A stretch of 64,000 nt of DNA, taken from contig NC_053390.1 in assembly GCF_905171765.1 (NCBI RefSeq), positions 515,926,852 through 515,990,851 of the forward strand, read 5' to 3'. This DNA is from Bufo bufo. Taxonomy: Eukaryota > Chordata > Amphibia > Anura > Bufonidae. Positions within the stretch are counted from its first letter, which is position 1. The number at the start of each line of letters is the position of its first letter. A program made the position numbers and the translations under genes. Shown here one piece after another: positions 43,995-54,929 of the stretch. The notes beneath the pieces are model-generated. The model was given only the letters and a program-made list of their open reading frames with translations, ran no database searches and was not told the DNA's origin.

Positions 43995-45947
43995 CTATGC
44001 TAGGTGTACCTGTGTGTGGTACTTCCGGAAACACTCACCAAAGCATAGGGCAGGGTGGTCAGGACAGTCAGGACAGAAATAGCGGGTTTCACGCCTTATT
44101 CCACTCCTGCTACAGACACGACATCTTTTTCGGGGTGACGGTTGGGTTGAGGTACCAGGAACGACACTGGGGAAATGTCGCTCGTGTAGACGGCTAACTA
44201 CACTGGTGGATGGGGCCACGGAACCTCCTGGGTAAAGGAGGTTCTCGATGATCTCTTCCTGGAATTTGAGGAAGGATCGTGTTCTCCCAGCCTTACTGTA
44301 GAGAACAAAACTATTGTACAGCGCCAATTGAATTAAATATACAGACACCTTCTTATACCAGCGTCTGGTTCTGCGGGTAACTAAATACGGAGACAACATC
44401 TGGTCATTGAAGTCCACCCCTCCCATGAGCGCATTATAGTCGTGGACACAGAGGGGCTTTTCAATGACACGGGTTGCTCGCTCAATTTGGATTGTTGTGT
44501 CTGCGTGAATGGAGGAGAGCATGTAAACGTCACGCTTGTCTCTCCATTTCACCGCGAGCAGTTCTTCGTTACACAAGGCAGCCCTCTCCCCCCTTGCAAG
44601 ATGGGTGGTTACAAGCCGTTGGGGGAAGCCCACGCGACTAGTTCGCGCGGTGCCACAGGCACAAATCCGTTCTAGAAACAAATGCCTAAAGAGGGCCACA
44701 CTTGTGTAAAAATTGTCCACATAAAGATGGTACCCCTTGCCGAATAAGGGTGACACCAAGTCCCAGACTGTCTTCCCACTGCTCCCCAGGTAGTCAGGGC
44801 AACCGACCGGCTCCAGGGTCTGATCTTTTCCCTCATAGATCCGAAATTTGTGGGTATAGCCTGTGGCCCTTTCACAGAGCTTATACAATTTGACCCCATA
44901 CCGGGCACGCTTGCTTGGGATGTATTGTTTGAAGCCAAGGCGCCCGGTAAAATGTATTAGGGACTCGTCTACGCAGATGTTTTGCTCGGGGGTATACAAA
45001 TCTGCAAATTTCTGGTTGAAATGGTCTATGAGGGGCCGAATTTTGTGGAGCCGGTCAAAAGCTGGGTGGCCTCTGGGACGGGAGGTGGTGTTGTCGCTAA
45101 AATGCAGGAAACGGAGGATGGCCTCAAATCGTGCCCTGGACATAGCAGCAGAGAACATGGGCATGTGATGAATCGGGTGCGTGGACCAATATGACCGCAA
45201 TTCATGCTTTTTAGTTAGACCCATGTTGAGGAGAAGGCCCAAAAAAATTTTAAGTTCGGAAACTTGGACTGGTTTCCACCGGAAAGGCTGGGCATAAAAG
45301 CTTCCCGGGTTGGCGGATATAAATTGTGTGGCATACCGGTTTGTCTCTGCCACGACTAAGTCCAAGAGCTCCGCAGTCAAGAACAGCTCAAAAAATCCCA
45401 GGGCCGAACCGATTTGAGCCGTCTCAACCCGAACTCCAGACTGGGCGGTGAAAGGGGGAACTACAGGTGCGGCTGAAGTTGGTGACTGCCAATCAGGGTC
45501 TGCCAGCACCTCAGGGATTCTAGGGGCTCTACGGGCCTGTCTGTGCGGTGGCTGCGACGGGGTAACTACTGCACGTGCCACCGTACCAGCTTCAACTGCC
45601 CTTCTGGTGCTCGCCACGTCACCATGTTGTACGGCAGTGCTGGTACTAGGTCCAGGGAGGGCTGCGCTGCTGGTGTATGCCTCACCACGTGATCCGGCAG
45701 CGACAGCCCCACTCTGCTGCTCTTGAAGCGGATCCTGCGTAACATGTGGTCTAGCGACACGGGGCCGGGTACGCCTGGTGCTGCCAGGGACCTCAACCTC
45801 CTCGTCCGAACTTTGGGTCAGAGAGCCACTGCTTTCCACAGGTTCATATTCTGACCCGCTAGATTCGTCAGATGAGGGTTCCCACTCCTCATCCGACTGG
45901 GTCAGAATCCTGTAGGCCTCTTCAGAAGAATACCCCCTGTTTGACAT
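43995..45947 (-). CDS. piggyBac transposase, intact, 650 residues
   Basis: The enzyme excises and reinserts the element at TTAA. The N-terminus is acidic and low-complexity (residues 1-60: EEWEPSSDESSGSEYEP), as in many piggyBac proteins. The DDE core is complete: D327 in NICVDESLIHF, D411 in LYVDNFYTS and D512/D515 in MGGVDFNDQM, with the usual RTRRWYKKV afterwards. The C-terminus is a cysteine-rich zinc-binding domain (C609, C612, C625, C628, C635, C639, H644) that binds the element's ends in this family. The ATG at 45945-45947 is followed directly by the conserved acidic region, and the stop lies just left of 43995. No frameshift or stop is seen, and both ends and TTAA are present, so this copy could be active. 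Confidence 0.95.
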   Translation of the reverse strand: MSNRGYSSEEAYRILTQSDEEWEPSSDESSGSEYEPVESSGSLTQSSDEEVEVPGSTRRTRPRVARPHVTQDPLQEQQSGAVAAGSRGEAYTSSAALPGPSTSTAVQHGDVASTRRAVEAGTVARAVVTPSQPPHRQARRAPRIPEVLADPDWQSPTSAAPVVPPFTAQSGVRVETAQIGSALGFFELFLTAELLDLVVAETNRYATQFISANPGSFYAQPFRWKPVQVSELKIFLGLLLNMGLTKKHELRSYWSTHPIHHMPMFSAAMSRARFEAILRFLHFSDNTTSRPRGHPAFDRLHKIRPLIDHFNQKFADLYTPEQNICVDESLIHFTGRLGFKQYIPSKRARYGVKLYKLCERATGYTHKFRIYEGKDQTLEPVGCPDYLGSSGKTVWDLVSPLFGKGYHLYVDNFYTSVALFRHLFLERICACGTARTSRVGFPQRLVTTHLARGERAALCNEELLAVKWRDKRDVYMLSSIHADTTIQIERATRVIEKPLCVHDYNALMGGVDFNDQMLSPYLVTRRTRRWYKKVSVYLIQLALYNSFVLYSKAGRTRSFLKFQEEIIENLLYPGGSVAPSTSVVSRLHERHFPSVVPGTSTQPSPRKRCRVCSRSGIRRETRYFCPDCPDHPALCFGECFRKYHTQVHLA

Positions 45948-46904
45948 TTTGGACTACTAAATTTAGGGGTATTCCCTGAGACTACCCAAGAAAAAAAGCA
46001 AACCTGTCTTACAAAGGGGAGGCTAGCAAAGTACCAGAGGCCGCTGCGGTTGATAAAAAATATCAAAACTGATTTTTTTATCGCCGCAGTGCGTGTAAAA
46101 TCAATGTGCAGTGATAAAAAAAAAATATATTTTTTGTCACTGCGGTGGGGCGGGCGTGGGTGAACGCACGTGTGGGCGACCGATCAGGCCTGATCGGGCA
46201 AACACTGCGTTTTGGGTGGAGGGCGAGCTAAGGTGACACTAATACTATTATAGATCTGACCGTGATCAGTTTTGATCACTTACAGATACTATAAAAGTAC
46301 AAATGCTGATTAGCGATACGCTAATCAGCGAATAAAAGTGACTGCGGTGCGGTGGGGTGGGCGCTAACTGACGCTAACTACCTAACCAAGGGGCCTAAAC
46401 TATCCCTAAAACCTAACAGTCAATACCAGTGGAAAAAAAAAAGTGACAGTTTACACTGATCACTTTTTTTCCTTTCACTAGTGATTGACAGGGGCGATCA
46501 AAGGGGTGATCAAAGAGTTAATTGGGGTGCAGGGGGGTGATCTGGGGCTAAGGTGTAGTGTTTGGTGTACTCACAGTTCAGTCTGCTTCTCTGCTGGATC
46601 CAACCGACGAAAAGGACCAGCACAGGAGCAGACAAGCCATATAACAGATCATATTTACTAATATGATCTGTTATATGACTTGTGATTGGATTTTTTGAAA
46701 ATCGCCAGCCTGCCAGCCAATGATCGTTGCTGGCAGGCTGGTGACAAACTTGTTCTTTTAATTTTGCCGGCCCGCGATGCGCATGCGCGGGCCGGCTTTG
46801 AGCGAAATCTCGCGTCTCGCGAGATGACGCGTATATGCGTGATTGTGCGCAGCGCTGCCACCTCCGGAACGAGAATCTGCGTACAGCGGTCCGGAGGTGG
46901 TTAA

Positions 46905-47269
46905 GAAGTTTTTTTTCTGTGAGCATAATAAAATTGGAGCCGTTCCCTATGTCTTGTGAATCTTACCGGGGTGTCTTTTCCGTTGTTTTGTCCCTGTCAC
47001 TGTCCAGAGAAATTGCATGGTGTGTATGGGAGCACAGAAACCAGCTGGCGGCTGTTGTATTCAGGTTTCAAGACTGTGATTCAGCTTGCACGCTGTGTTG
47101 TGCTTCAAGCTTATTGGGAGGCAGTGCCTGGCATCCACATCTGGTGAGATTGTTCACATAATACATAAAAAGGCCTTATTTGTAATTTTTAAGAAAGACA
47201 TATGTGCTCCGAGTCCAATTGTAGTGGATATAATAAAAAAAAAAAAAGAAGGAGCAATTTGTTATTAAG
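46905..47269. other. Unassigned DNA between elements
   Basis: No recognised domain. A 108-codon plus-strand frame (46835-47161) spans the piggyBac end and is probably accidental. Confidence 0.4.
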
Positions 47270-47663
47270 TCACATGACTGGGTATAAAAGGAGCATGTTA
47301 GAGAAGCAGATCCTCTCAAAGCAAGGATTAGCAGAGGTTCACCAATCTGCGGAAAACGTGTGTCTACAAATTGTAGAACAATTTCAGAATAATATTCCAG
47401 AGCATAAAATTGTGAAGACTTTGAATATCTCACTATCTACAGTTTATAAAATCATCAAAAGACTCAGACTCTGGACAATGCCATGTGCTCAGTGAACAAG
47501 GCTAAGGATATTGTATGCTCGTGATCTCAGGAGAAACTGCATTAAAATTTGTCATGATTCTATAATAGAAATCACTGCATGGGCTCAGAAACACTTCAAG
47601 AAATCATTGTCTGTGAACACAGTTTGCCATGCAATCAACAAATGCATGTTAAGGCTGTATCAT
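47270..47663 (+). pseudogene. Tc1 transposon fragment, leader and transposase N-terminus
   Basis: The sequence has GTATAAAAGGAGCATG, then a transposase frame with SLSTVYKIIKRLRLWTMP. After a deletion it continues YARDLRRNCIKICHDSIIEI, then TAWAQKHFKKSLSVNTVCHA, a paired helix-turn-helix region typical of one Tc1 subfamily found in fish and frogs. It ends abruptly where a hAT element begins (47664). The catalytic domain is not present on the far side, so the copy is cut by the insertion and by a deletion. It encodes nothing functional. Confidence 0.7.
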
Positions 47664-48420
47664 TAGGGTTGAGCGGACCCGTGGATGTTTGGGTTCGAAC
47701 TTCGGGTCAAAGTTTGGGTTCGGGACCCGAACTTGACCCGAACTCGAACCCGAACCCCATTCAAATCAATGGGGACCCAAACTTTGCTGCACTAAAATGG
47801 CTGTAAAATAGTCATAGTAAGGGCTAGAGGGCTGCAAAAGGAAAGGTAAGAGCAGGACAATTGCACTCCAAACAAATGTGGATAGGGAAATGACTTAAAA
47901 TAACATAGAATCTAAAAAACAAATATAATAATAACCTTGAACTAGGAGGTGGAGGTCAAATTGGAGTAGGAGGCAATTGATTGTGTTAGGTGGAAGCAGC
48001 GGTGGAGGAGGTAGCCAACACAGTTTTTTGTTGTTTTATTATTTAAAAAAAAAATTCCTTACATTTTTTTATTTATTTCATTATCTTCTTTTTATAAATT
48101 TGGGAAGACCCCAAAACATTGGGAAATAGAAAACAGAATGCAAAGAGAAAGTGTGCTGGAGTCTAACAATGGCTGGGTGCGGCCTATATACTTGTTTATT
48201 CAGCACAAGGTACGGACAGGTCCTGTGAGATCCAGGCCTGGTTCATTTTAATGAACATGAGCTTGTCCACGTTGGCTGTAGACAGGCGGCTGCGCTTGTC
48301 TGTGATCACCCCCCTGCCGTGCTAAACACACGTTCGGACAATACACCTCCAAGGTGTAAAGGGCAAGCTCAGGCCATGTGGCCAATTTGGAGACCCAGAA
48401 GTTGAATGGGGCAGACTTAT
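47664..48420 (-). mobile_element. hAT element fragment, 3' end and transposase C-terminus
   Basis: Starts TAGGGTTGAGCGGACCCG, the same terminus as the 12-kb hAT at 50185. At 48240-48420 the minus strand encodes the hAT dimerisation region in degraded form (compare 56239-56622). The other end is missing and no 8-bp partner was found, so the copy is truncated at about 48420. Confidence 0.75.
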
Positions 48421-48549
48421 GGCACACAAAAATACTAATTAAGCCACTGACATGATTAACCACAGCTTCACAACTCCACTAGAACTTTGAATATAATTTG
48501 TCAAAATAATCTTTAGTGTTTTTTCATCTCATGTGTATATTCTGAAACC

Positions 48550-48553
<4 letters not shown>

Positions 48554-48600
<47 letters not shown>
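48554..48600. repeat. (TA)n microsatellite
   Basis: An uninterrupted run of alternating T and A of about 46 bases. Confidence 0.95.
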
Positions 48601-48601
<1 letters not shown>

Positions 48602-50176
48602 TGTATATAAACTAGGCATATACATATTATCTAAAACCTCCATATGATTTAATTATATGCACCAATTTATTCTGCACAATGCCTGAAAACCCAGCTATGT
48701 GAAATTTACATTTAAATTCAGTTAGCTCCCATTAACGATATAATTTGTCACAGAGAAGGAAAAAGCACTTCCTGTGCAAAATACTAGCACAGCCTTTTCA
48801 GTCGATAGCTCTTTGATAGATAGCTCGCCTAGACTCCTTCAGTTCTGTCTATATGGTCATTATATTTTCTGCTTGCCTATAGTTAAATGAAAAATGCTGC
48901 TAGTTCCAGCACTGCCACTGCACAACCAAATATTTAGCTGTGTGTTGTGACTGCTTTACTGTAAATGGTAAAGCAAAGTTAACATTCACAATTTATAGTT
49001 TTTATAGGTTTTAATAAACTGAACAGGACAAAAAAGTAATCTGCTAAAGTTTAAAAGAAACATGTCAGCAAGACTTAGGACCCCAAAGTATCATCACTGC
49101 CTCATAGCCTCTATAGATAGCTAAACATACAGGTACCTATATGTACAATCAGTACTTGTATTCTGAAAAAGGTGTACTTTGAGTACCTTTCACATTGTAC
49201 ATATAAATGAAGTTTTTGGAGTAATGGAGATAGAGCCTCTCAGGTGAACAGTCATGACTGCCATTTTATAATAAATCTCCAAACTGGCTTGATTGACATC
49301 CCTCACACAGGGATATGTCATCTCAAGCCAATCTAGATATTGCAAATGTGTCATTGTCTTCTGGTTCTGTTGCTTGCACACTGAAGCTGGGTGTAATTGT
49401 CCCAGCCTTATTGGTGCACTGTAAAAGTCTAATTGAGGAGTAAAGCCTCCTCAATTTCAGACTTTCTTTGCATATTGCTAGAATATGTCGGGTCTCATCT
49501 CTGGGACCCACTCCTATTTTCAGAACAGGCCACCCAAAGTGAATGGATAGCAGCCATGCATGCTCAGTGCCATCTCCTTTAACCGTCCCAAAAATAGACG
49601 AGCATGCTTGTTCGGATATTTCAGGAACTCCCATAGCAGTGAATGGAGAGCACGCCATGCACTTGCGATGTGCTCTCCTTCCCTTTGAGGGCCCCACTCT
49701 GGAGAAAAGAATATGTCCCAGAGGTGGGATCCACTACGATCAGACTTTGATGGCATATCCAAGCAATATGTCATTAAAGTCTGAGATGGGAATACCACCT
49801 TTACATACAAGTAACACTGCTATAATCAATATATTCATAAACATAGAAGGAGTTTCATCTGATATTTCCCTAAACAGAGAGAACCTTGGGAAATTTGAAA
49901 TAATTAAAATAATTACTGAGGTAGAATTCAGGGTTCTGAAAGTGGAGATAAAATCTACATTTAACTGGCTTCCTAAATGAGATATAACCATGATTATAGA
50001 GGTTTTAATAAATATGGCTTACTTAGCAAAAAAAAATGTCTAAAGATTCAATTGAGTTCTCATCTGCCTGGAGTACAGCTCATACAAATATCTCTTGACA
50101 GGACTTTGTTTTTTATATTAATGAGAATTAGGGGAAAATGCATTATCTCTCCTACGCCTGTTTTAGGCATAGAAAA
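48601..50176. other. Unassigned DNA with one MITE-like stretch
   Basis: About 49460-49805 resembles a common amphibian MITE (GGGACCCACTCCTATTTT, GATGGCATATCC, AAAGTCTGAGATGGGAATACC), with internal pairing between GAGCACGCCATGCA and nearby words. The rest shows no gene or repeat end. The 145-codon frame at 49543-49980 overlaps the MITE and is not supported. Confidence 0.45.
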
Positions 50177-50639
50177 GTCCTCAATAGAGTTGAGCGGACA
50201 CGTGGATGTTCGGGTTCGACTAGAACTTCACTAAAAAGGTCGAATTTGGGACCCGTACTTGACCCGAACTTGACCCCGAACCCAGATCCCATTGAAGTCA
50301 ATAGGGGCCCGAACTTATGAGCACTAAAATGGCTGTAAAAATGTCATGAAAAGGGCTAGAGGGCTGCAAATGGCATCAAAATGTGGTTAGGAGCATGGCA
50401 AGTGCTCTGCAAACAAATGTAATTATGGAAATGACTTCAAATAACATAAAATACGTAAAAATTAAAAAAAATAATCTTGATCTAGGAGGACGAGGTCCAT
50501 ATGGAGTAGGAGGTTGAGGAGGCAATGGATGTGGCGGTGTAGGTGGAAGTGGCGGTGGAGGAGGTAGCCAACACTCGTTTTTGGTTTTAAATTTTATCTT
50601 TTATTTTCCAAATTAGGGTACACCCCAAAACATTGGGAA

Positions 50640-50838
50640 ATATAACCTGTGGTAACCCCCTCCAGTCGTGTTAAACAAACGTTCAGACAATATACTGACT
50701 GCAGGGCAGGCCAGCACCTCCAAGGCGTAAAGGGCAAGCTAAGGCCATGTGCCCAATTTGGAGACCCAGAAGTTGCAGGGGGCAGACCCATCAGTCCGTA
50801 CGTGTAGGCGTGTGCACACATACTGCCCCACCATGTTT
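50640..50838 (-). pseudogene. hAT transposase C-terminal fragment
   Basis: The minus strand mirrors the dimerisation domain found intact at 56239-56622: the region antisense to GCGTAAAGGGCAAGCTAAGG and CCCAATTTGGAGACCCAG is shared, while the ERVFSTAGG-type block is degraded. It ends at CCACCATGTTT (50838), where rRNA-like sequence begins. It is too short to be functional. Confidence 0.7.
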
Positions 50839-50844
50839 CACATC

Positions 50845-51043
50845 CCCGTGATGTTCACGATCCAAATTTATATCTGCTCTATCAACTTTCGATGTTCTTT
50901 TCTGCGCCTACCGTGTTGATCACGGTTAGCGGCGAATCAGGCTTCCACGCCGGAGAGGGAGCGTGAGAAAGGGATAGCGCATCCAAGGGAGATCAATTAA
51001 TTAAAAATGTAATTGAGATCGAGCAGAAATGTGGGAGAAGTTA
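50845..51043 (+). repeat. 18S-rRNA-derived repeat, copy A first part
   Basis: Not a functional rRNA gene. Matches to the 5' domain of eukaryotic 18S rRNA, in order: CTATCAACTTTCGATG (50879), TTTCTGCGCCTACC, GAATCAGG, CGGAGAGGGAGC (50951), TGAGAAA and ATCCAAGG (50981). It diverges into AT-rich sequence and is then split by the TTAA element at 51044. Confidence 0.8.
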
Positions 51044-51047
51044 TTAA

Positions 51048-54000
51048 CCCCTTAACCCCCAATTTCACCTTACGGACTTGGCCATTTTTTACAAATCTGA
51101 CCAGTGTCACTTTAAGTGCTGATAACTTTAACCCCTTAAGCACTCAGTCCTATTTCACCTTAAGTACTTGGCCATTTTTTGCAAATCTGACCAGTGTCAC
51201 TTTAAGTGCTGATAACTTTAAAACGCTTTGACTTATCCAGGCCATTCTGAGATTGTTTTTTCGTCACATATTGTACTTCATAACACTGGTAAAATGAAAT
51301 TAAAAAAAATTCATTTGTATTTATAAAAAAAATACAAAATCTACCCAAAAATTTTACCAAAAGTTTCAATTTCTCTACTTTTATAATACATAGTAATACC
51401 TCCAAAAATAGTTATTACTTTACATTCCCCATATGTCTACTTCATGTTTGGATCATTTTGGGAATGATATTTTATTTTTTGGGGATGTTACAAGGCTTAG
51501 AATTTTAGAAGCAAATCAAATTCAATTTTTAGGGACCAGTTAAGGTCTGAAGTCACTTTGCGAGGCTTACATAATAGAAACCACCCAAAAATGACCCCAT
51601 TCTAGAAACTACACGGTTTTTGGAAGGCAGGTTTTGCTAGACTGGGTTTTTTGACACCATGTCCCATTTGAAGCCCCCCTGATGTACCCCACGAGTAGAA
51701 ACTCCATAAAAGTGACCCCATCTAAGAAACTACACCCCTCAAGGTATTCAAAACTGATTTTACAAACGTCGTTAACCGTTTAGGTGTTCCACAAGAGTTA
51801 TTGGCATATGTAGATGAAATTTCAGAATTTAAATTTTTGGGCAAATTTTCCATTTTAATCCATTCTTCCCAGTAACAAAGCAAGGGTTAACAGCCAAACA
51901 AAACTCAATATTTATGGCCCTGATTCTGTAGTTTACAGAAACACCCCATATGTGGTCGTAAACCGCTGTACGGGCACACGGCAGGGCGCAGAAGGAAAGG
52001 AATGCCATACGGTTTTTGGAAGGCAGGTTTTGCTGGACTGTTTTTTTTGACACCGTGTCCCATTTGAAGCCCCCCTGATGCACCCCTAGAGTAGAAACTC
52101 CATAAAAGTGACCCCATCTAAGAAACTACACCCCTCAAGGTATTCAAAACTGATTTTACAAACATCGTTAACCCTTTAGGTGTTCCACAAGAGTTATTTG
52201 CAAATGGAGATGAGATTTCATAATTTAAATTTTTGGGCAAATTTTCCATTTTAATCCATTTTTCCCAGTAACAAAGCAAGGGTTAACAGCCAAACAAAAC
52301 TCAATATTTATGGCCCTGATTCTGTCATTTACAGAAACACCCCATATGTGGTCGTAAACCGCTGTACGGGCACATGGCAGGGCGCAGAAGGAAAGGAGTG
52401 CCATACGGTTTTTGGAAGGCAGGCTTTGCTGGACTGGTTATTTTGACACCATGTCCCATTTGAAGCCCCCCTGATGCACCCCTAGAGTAGAAACTCCAAA
52501 AAAGTGACCCCATTTTAGAAACTACGGGATAGGGTGGCAGTTTTGTTGGTACTAGTTTAGGGTACATATGATTTTTGGTTGCTCTATATTACACTTTTTG
52601 TGAGGCAAGGTAACAAGAAATAGCGGTTTTGGCACCGTTTTTATTTTTTGTTATTTACAACATTTATCTGACAGGTTAGATCCTGTGATATTTTTAAAGA
52701 CCAGCTTGTCACAGATGCGCCGATACCTAATATGTATACTTTTTTTTATTTATGTAAGTTTTACACAATGATTTCTTTTTTGAAACAAAAAAAATCATGT
52801 TTTAGTGTTTCCATAGTCTGAGAGCCATAATTATTTTTAGTTTTTGGGCGATTACCTTGGGTAGGGTATGATTTTTGCGGGATGAGATGACGGTTTTATT
52901 GGCACTATTTTGGGGTGCGTGTGACTTTTTGATCGCTTGCTATTACACTTTTTGTGATGTAAGGTGACAAAAAATGGCTTTTTTTACACCGTTTTTATTT
53001 AAATTTTTTTACGTTATTCACCTGAAGGGTTAGGTCATGTTATATTTTTATAGAGCAAATTATTACGGACGCTGCGATACCTAATATGTATACTTTTTTT
53101 TTATTTATGTAAGTTTTACACAATGATTTCATTTTTGAAGCAAAAAAAAACATGTTTTAGTGTTTCCATAGTCTGAGAGCCATAATTTTTTCAGTTTTTG
53201 GGCGATTACTTTGGGTAGGGTATGATTTTTGGGGGATGAGATGACAGATTTATTGGCACTATTTTGGGGTGCATATGACTTTTTGATCGCTTGCTATTAC
53301 ACTTTTTGTGATGTAGGGTGACAAAAAATGGTTTATTTAGCACAGTTTTTATTTCATCTGAGGGGTTAGGTCATGTGATATTTTTATAGAGCCGGTCGAT
53401 ACGAACGCGGCGATACCAAATATGTATACTTTTTTTATTTATGTAAGTTTTACACAATAACAGCTTTTTTAAAACCAAAAAAAATTATGTTTTAGTGTCT
53501 CCATATTCTGAGCCATAGTTTTTTTTTATTTTTTGGGCGATTGTCTCAGGTAGGGGCTCATTTTTTGCGGGTTGAGGTGACGGTTAGATTGGTACTATTT
53601 TGGTGGGCAAACAACTTTTTGATCGCTTGCTGTTATACTTTTTGTGATGTAAGGTGACAAAAAAATTGTTTATTTTGCACAGTTTTTATTTATTATTTTT
53701 TCAGTGTTCATCTGAGGGGTTAGGTCACATGATATGTTTATAGATCCGGTCGATACAGACGCGGTGATACCTAATATGTCTACTTTTTTTTTTCCCCTAT
53801 TTTTTACCAATTTTTTTTTACTTTATTTAGGGAAAATGACGTTTTTGTTTATTTTTACTTGAAACTTTTAATTTTTGGGGGGGAAAACTTTATTTTTTCA
53901 GCTTTTTTTCACTTTATTTTTTGTCCAACTTTGGGACTTGAACTTTTGGGGGTCTAATCCTTTACAATGCATTCCAATACTTCTGTATTGGAATGCATTG

Positions 54001-54421
54001 GCTGTATGAGTAATACTGTGTGTATTACACATACAGCTTCCGGCCTATTGAGACCCAGGGTGCTGGATCTCACAGGCTCTTCACCAGAAGGCAGCGCGTT
54101 GTCTTCCTTAGACATTGCGCTGCCTTCCATGCCATTGGGTCCCCCCTACAGCCGCATGGGGACCCGATGGCACGCCCGATCGCCACCGCAAACCGCAGGA
54201 AAAGCCGCAAACCACAGGTCTGAATTAACGATACGGGGGGGTCACATGACCCCCCCGGCGTTGTGACAGGATGCCCGCTGAATGATTTCAGCGGGCATCC
54301 TGTCACAATTAACCCCCACCGCGCCGCAATCTTTTTTTAAACTTAGGACGTACCGGTACGTCCTGAGTCCTTAAGGACTCGAGAAACAGGGCGTTCCGGT
54401 ACGCCCTAAGTCCCTAAGGGG
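51048..54421 (-). mobile_element. TTAA-flanked DNA element (copy C)
   Basis: TTAA at 51044-51047 and 54422-54425. It is the reverse of copies A and B: it ends in CCGGTACGTCCTGAGTCC and begins CCCCTTAACCCCCAATTTCACC, with its first 85 bases duplicated. It contains 395-bp-type units (51600-52560) and about 350-bp units marked by CGATACCTAATATGTATACT at about 52721, 53075, 53411 and 53765. No transposase. Confidence 0.88.
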
Positions 54422-54425
54422 TTAA

Positions 54426-54545
54426 AACTGAAGAATTCAAGGAAAGGAGGGGGCGCGCGGCAATTACCCACTGCCGGGAGGTAGTGACGATAAATTACAA
54501 TACAGGACTCTTAAGATGCCCTATTATTGGAATGATTAATAAAAA
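54426..54545 (+). repeat. 18S-rRNA-derived repeat, copy A continued
   Basis: Continues the rRNA-like reading interrupted at 51043: CAATTACCCACTGCCGGGAG (54471), GTAGTGACGATAAATTACAA, TACAGGACTCTT and GGAATGA. This block directly follows the previous one in real 18S rRNA. Confidence 0.85.
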
Positions 54546-54599
54546 AATTATTGGGAATGTCACTGAGGAATTTAGGATTTGGAAACATTAGACAGGAGA

Positions 54600-54900
54600 G
54601 GCCCTGATACCGCTTTGTTGACTCTAGATAACTTCTGCCTGATCGCACGTCACCGTGATGTCCACGATCCATTTGGATATCTTCTCTATCAACTTTCGAT
54701 GTTCTTTTCTGAGCCTACCATGTTGATCACGGTTATCGGCGAATCAGGGTTCCACATGGGAGAGGGAGCGTGAGAAAGAGAGACCACAATTAAGGGAGGT
54801 TAATTTTTTTAAATGAAATATGGTCGAGTGGAAAAGTGGGACAAATTATTGAAGCGCAAATGTGGGACAAGTTGTTAAAGTTTAAGCATTGAATGAAACG
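54600..54900 (+). repeat. 18S-rRNA-derived repeat, copy B
   Basis: CCGCTTTGTTGACTCTAGAT (54610), AACTTCTGCCTGATCGCACG, CTATCAACTTTCGATG (54686), GCCTACCATGTTGATCACGG, GAATCAGGGTTCC and GAGAGGGAGC follow 18S order. The tail diverges (GTGGGACAAATTATTGAAG) and leads into a weak version of the GGGGGCG..CAATTA block (54903-54921). It is the second tandem unit of the same derived repeat. Confidence 0.85.
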
Positions 54901-54929
54901 AGGGGGCGAGCATCAATTAAAGAATATTT

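Larger units (their letters stand above)
39506..46900 (-). mobile_element. Autonomous piggyBac element, 7.4 kb
   Basis: TTAA flanks both ends (39502-39505 and 46901-46904). The ends are CCACCTCAGCCCCC and, reversed, CCACCTCCGGACCGCTG. The transposase is on the minus strand near the right end. The left two thirds are non-coding and hold a large inverted repeat and a nested hAT MITE. A second CCGGAGGTGG / CCACCTCCGG pair makes a terminal hairpin at 46856-46900. Confidence 0.9.

Noticed and set aside
45448..45796. Frames antisense to the piggyBac gene
   Set aside because: Shadows of the strongly biased N-terminal coding sequence on the other strand.
46835..47161. 108-codon frame followed by a GTGAGA donor-like site
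   Set aside because: It starts inside the piggyBac terminal hairpin, so a host exon spanning this border is implausible.
50845..54900. A functional 18S rRNA gene
   Set aside because: Only part of the 5' domain is present, in two diverged tandem pieces within a transposon; a CRISPR array or rDNA unit is likewise unsupported.
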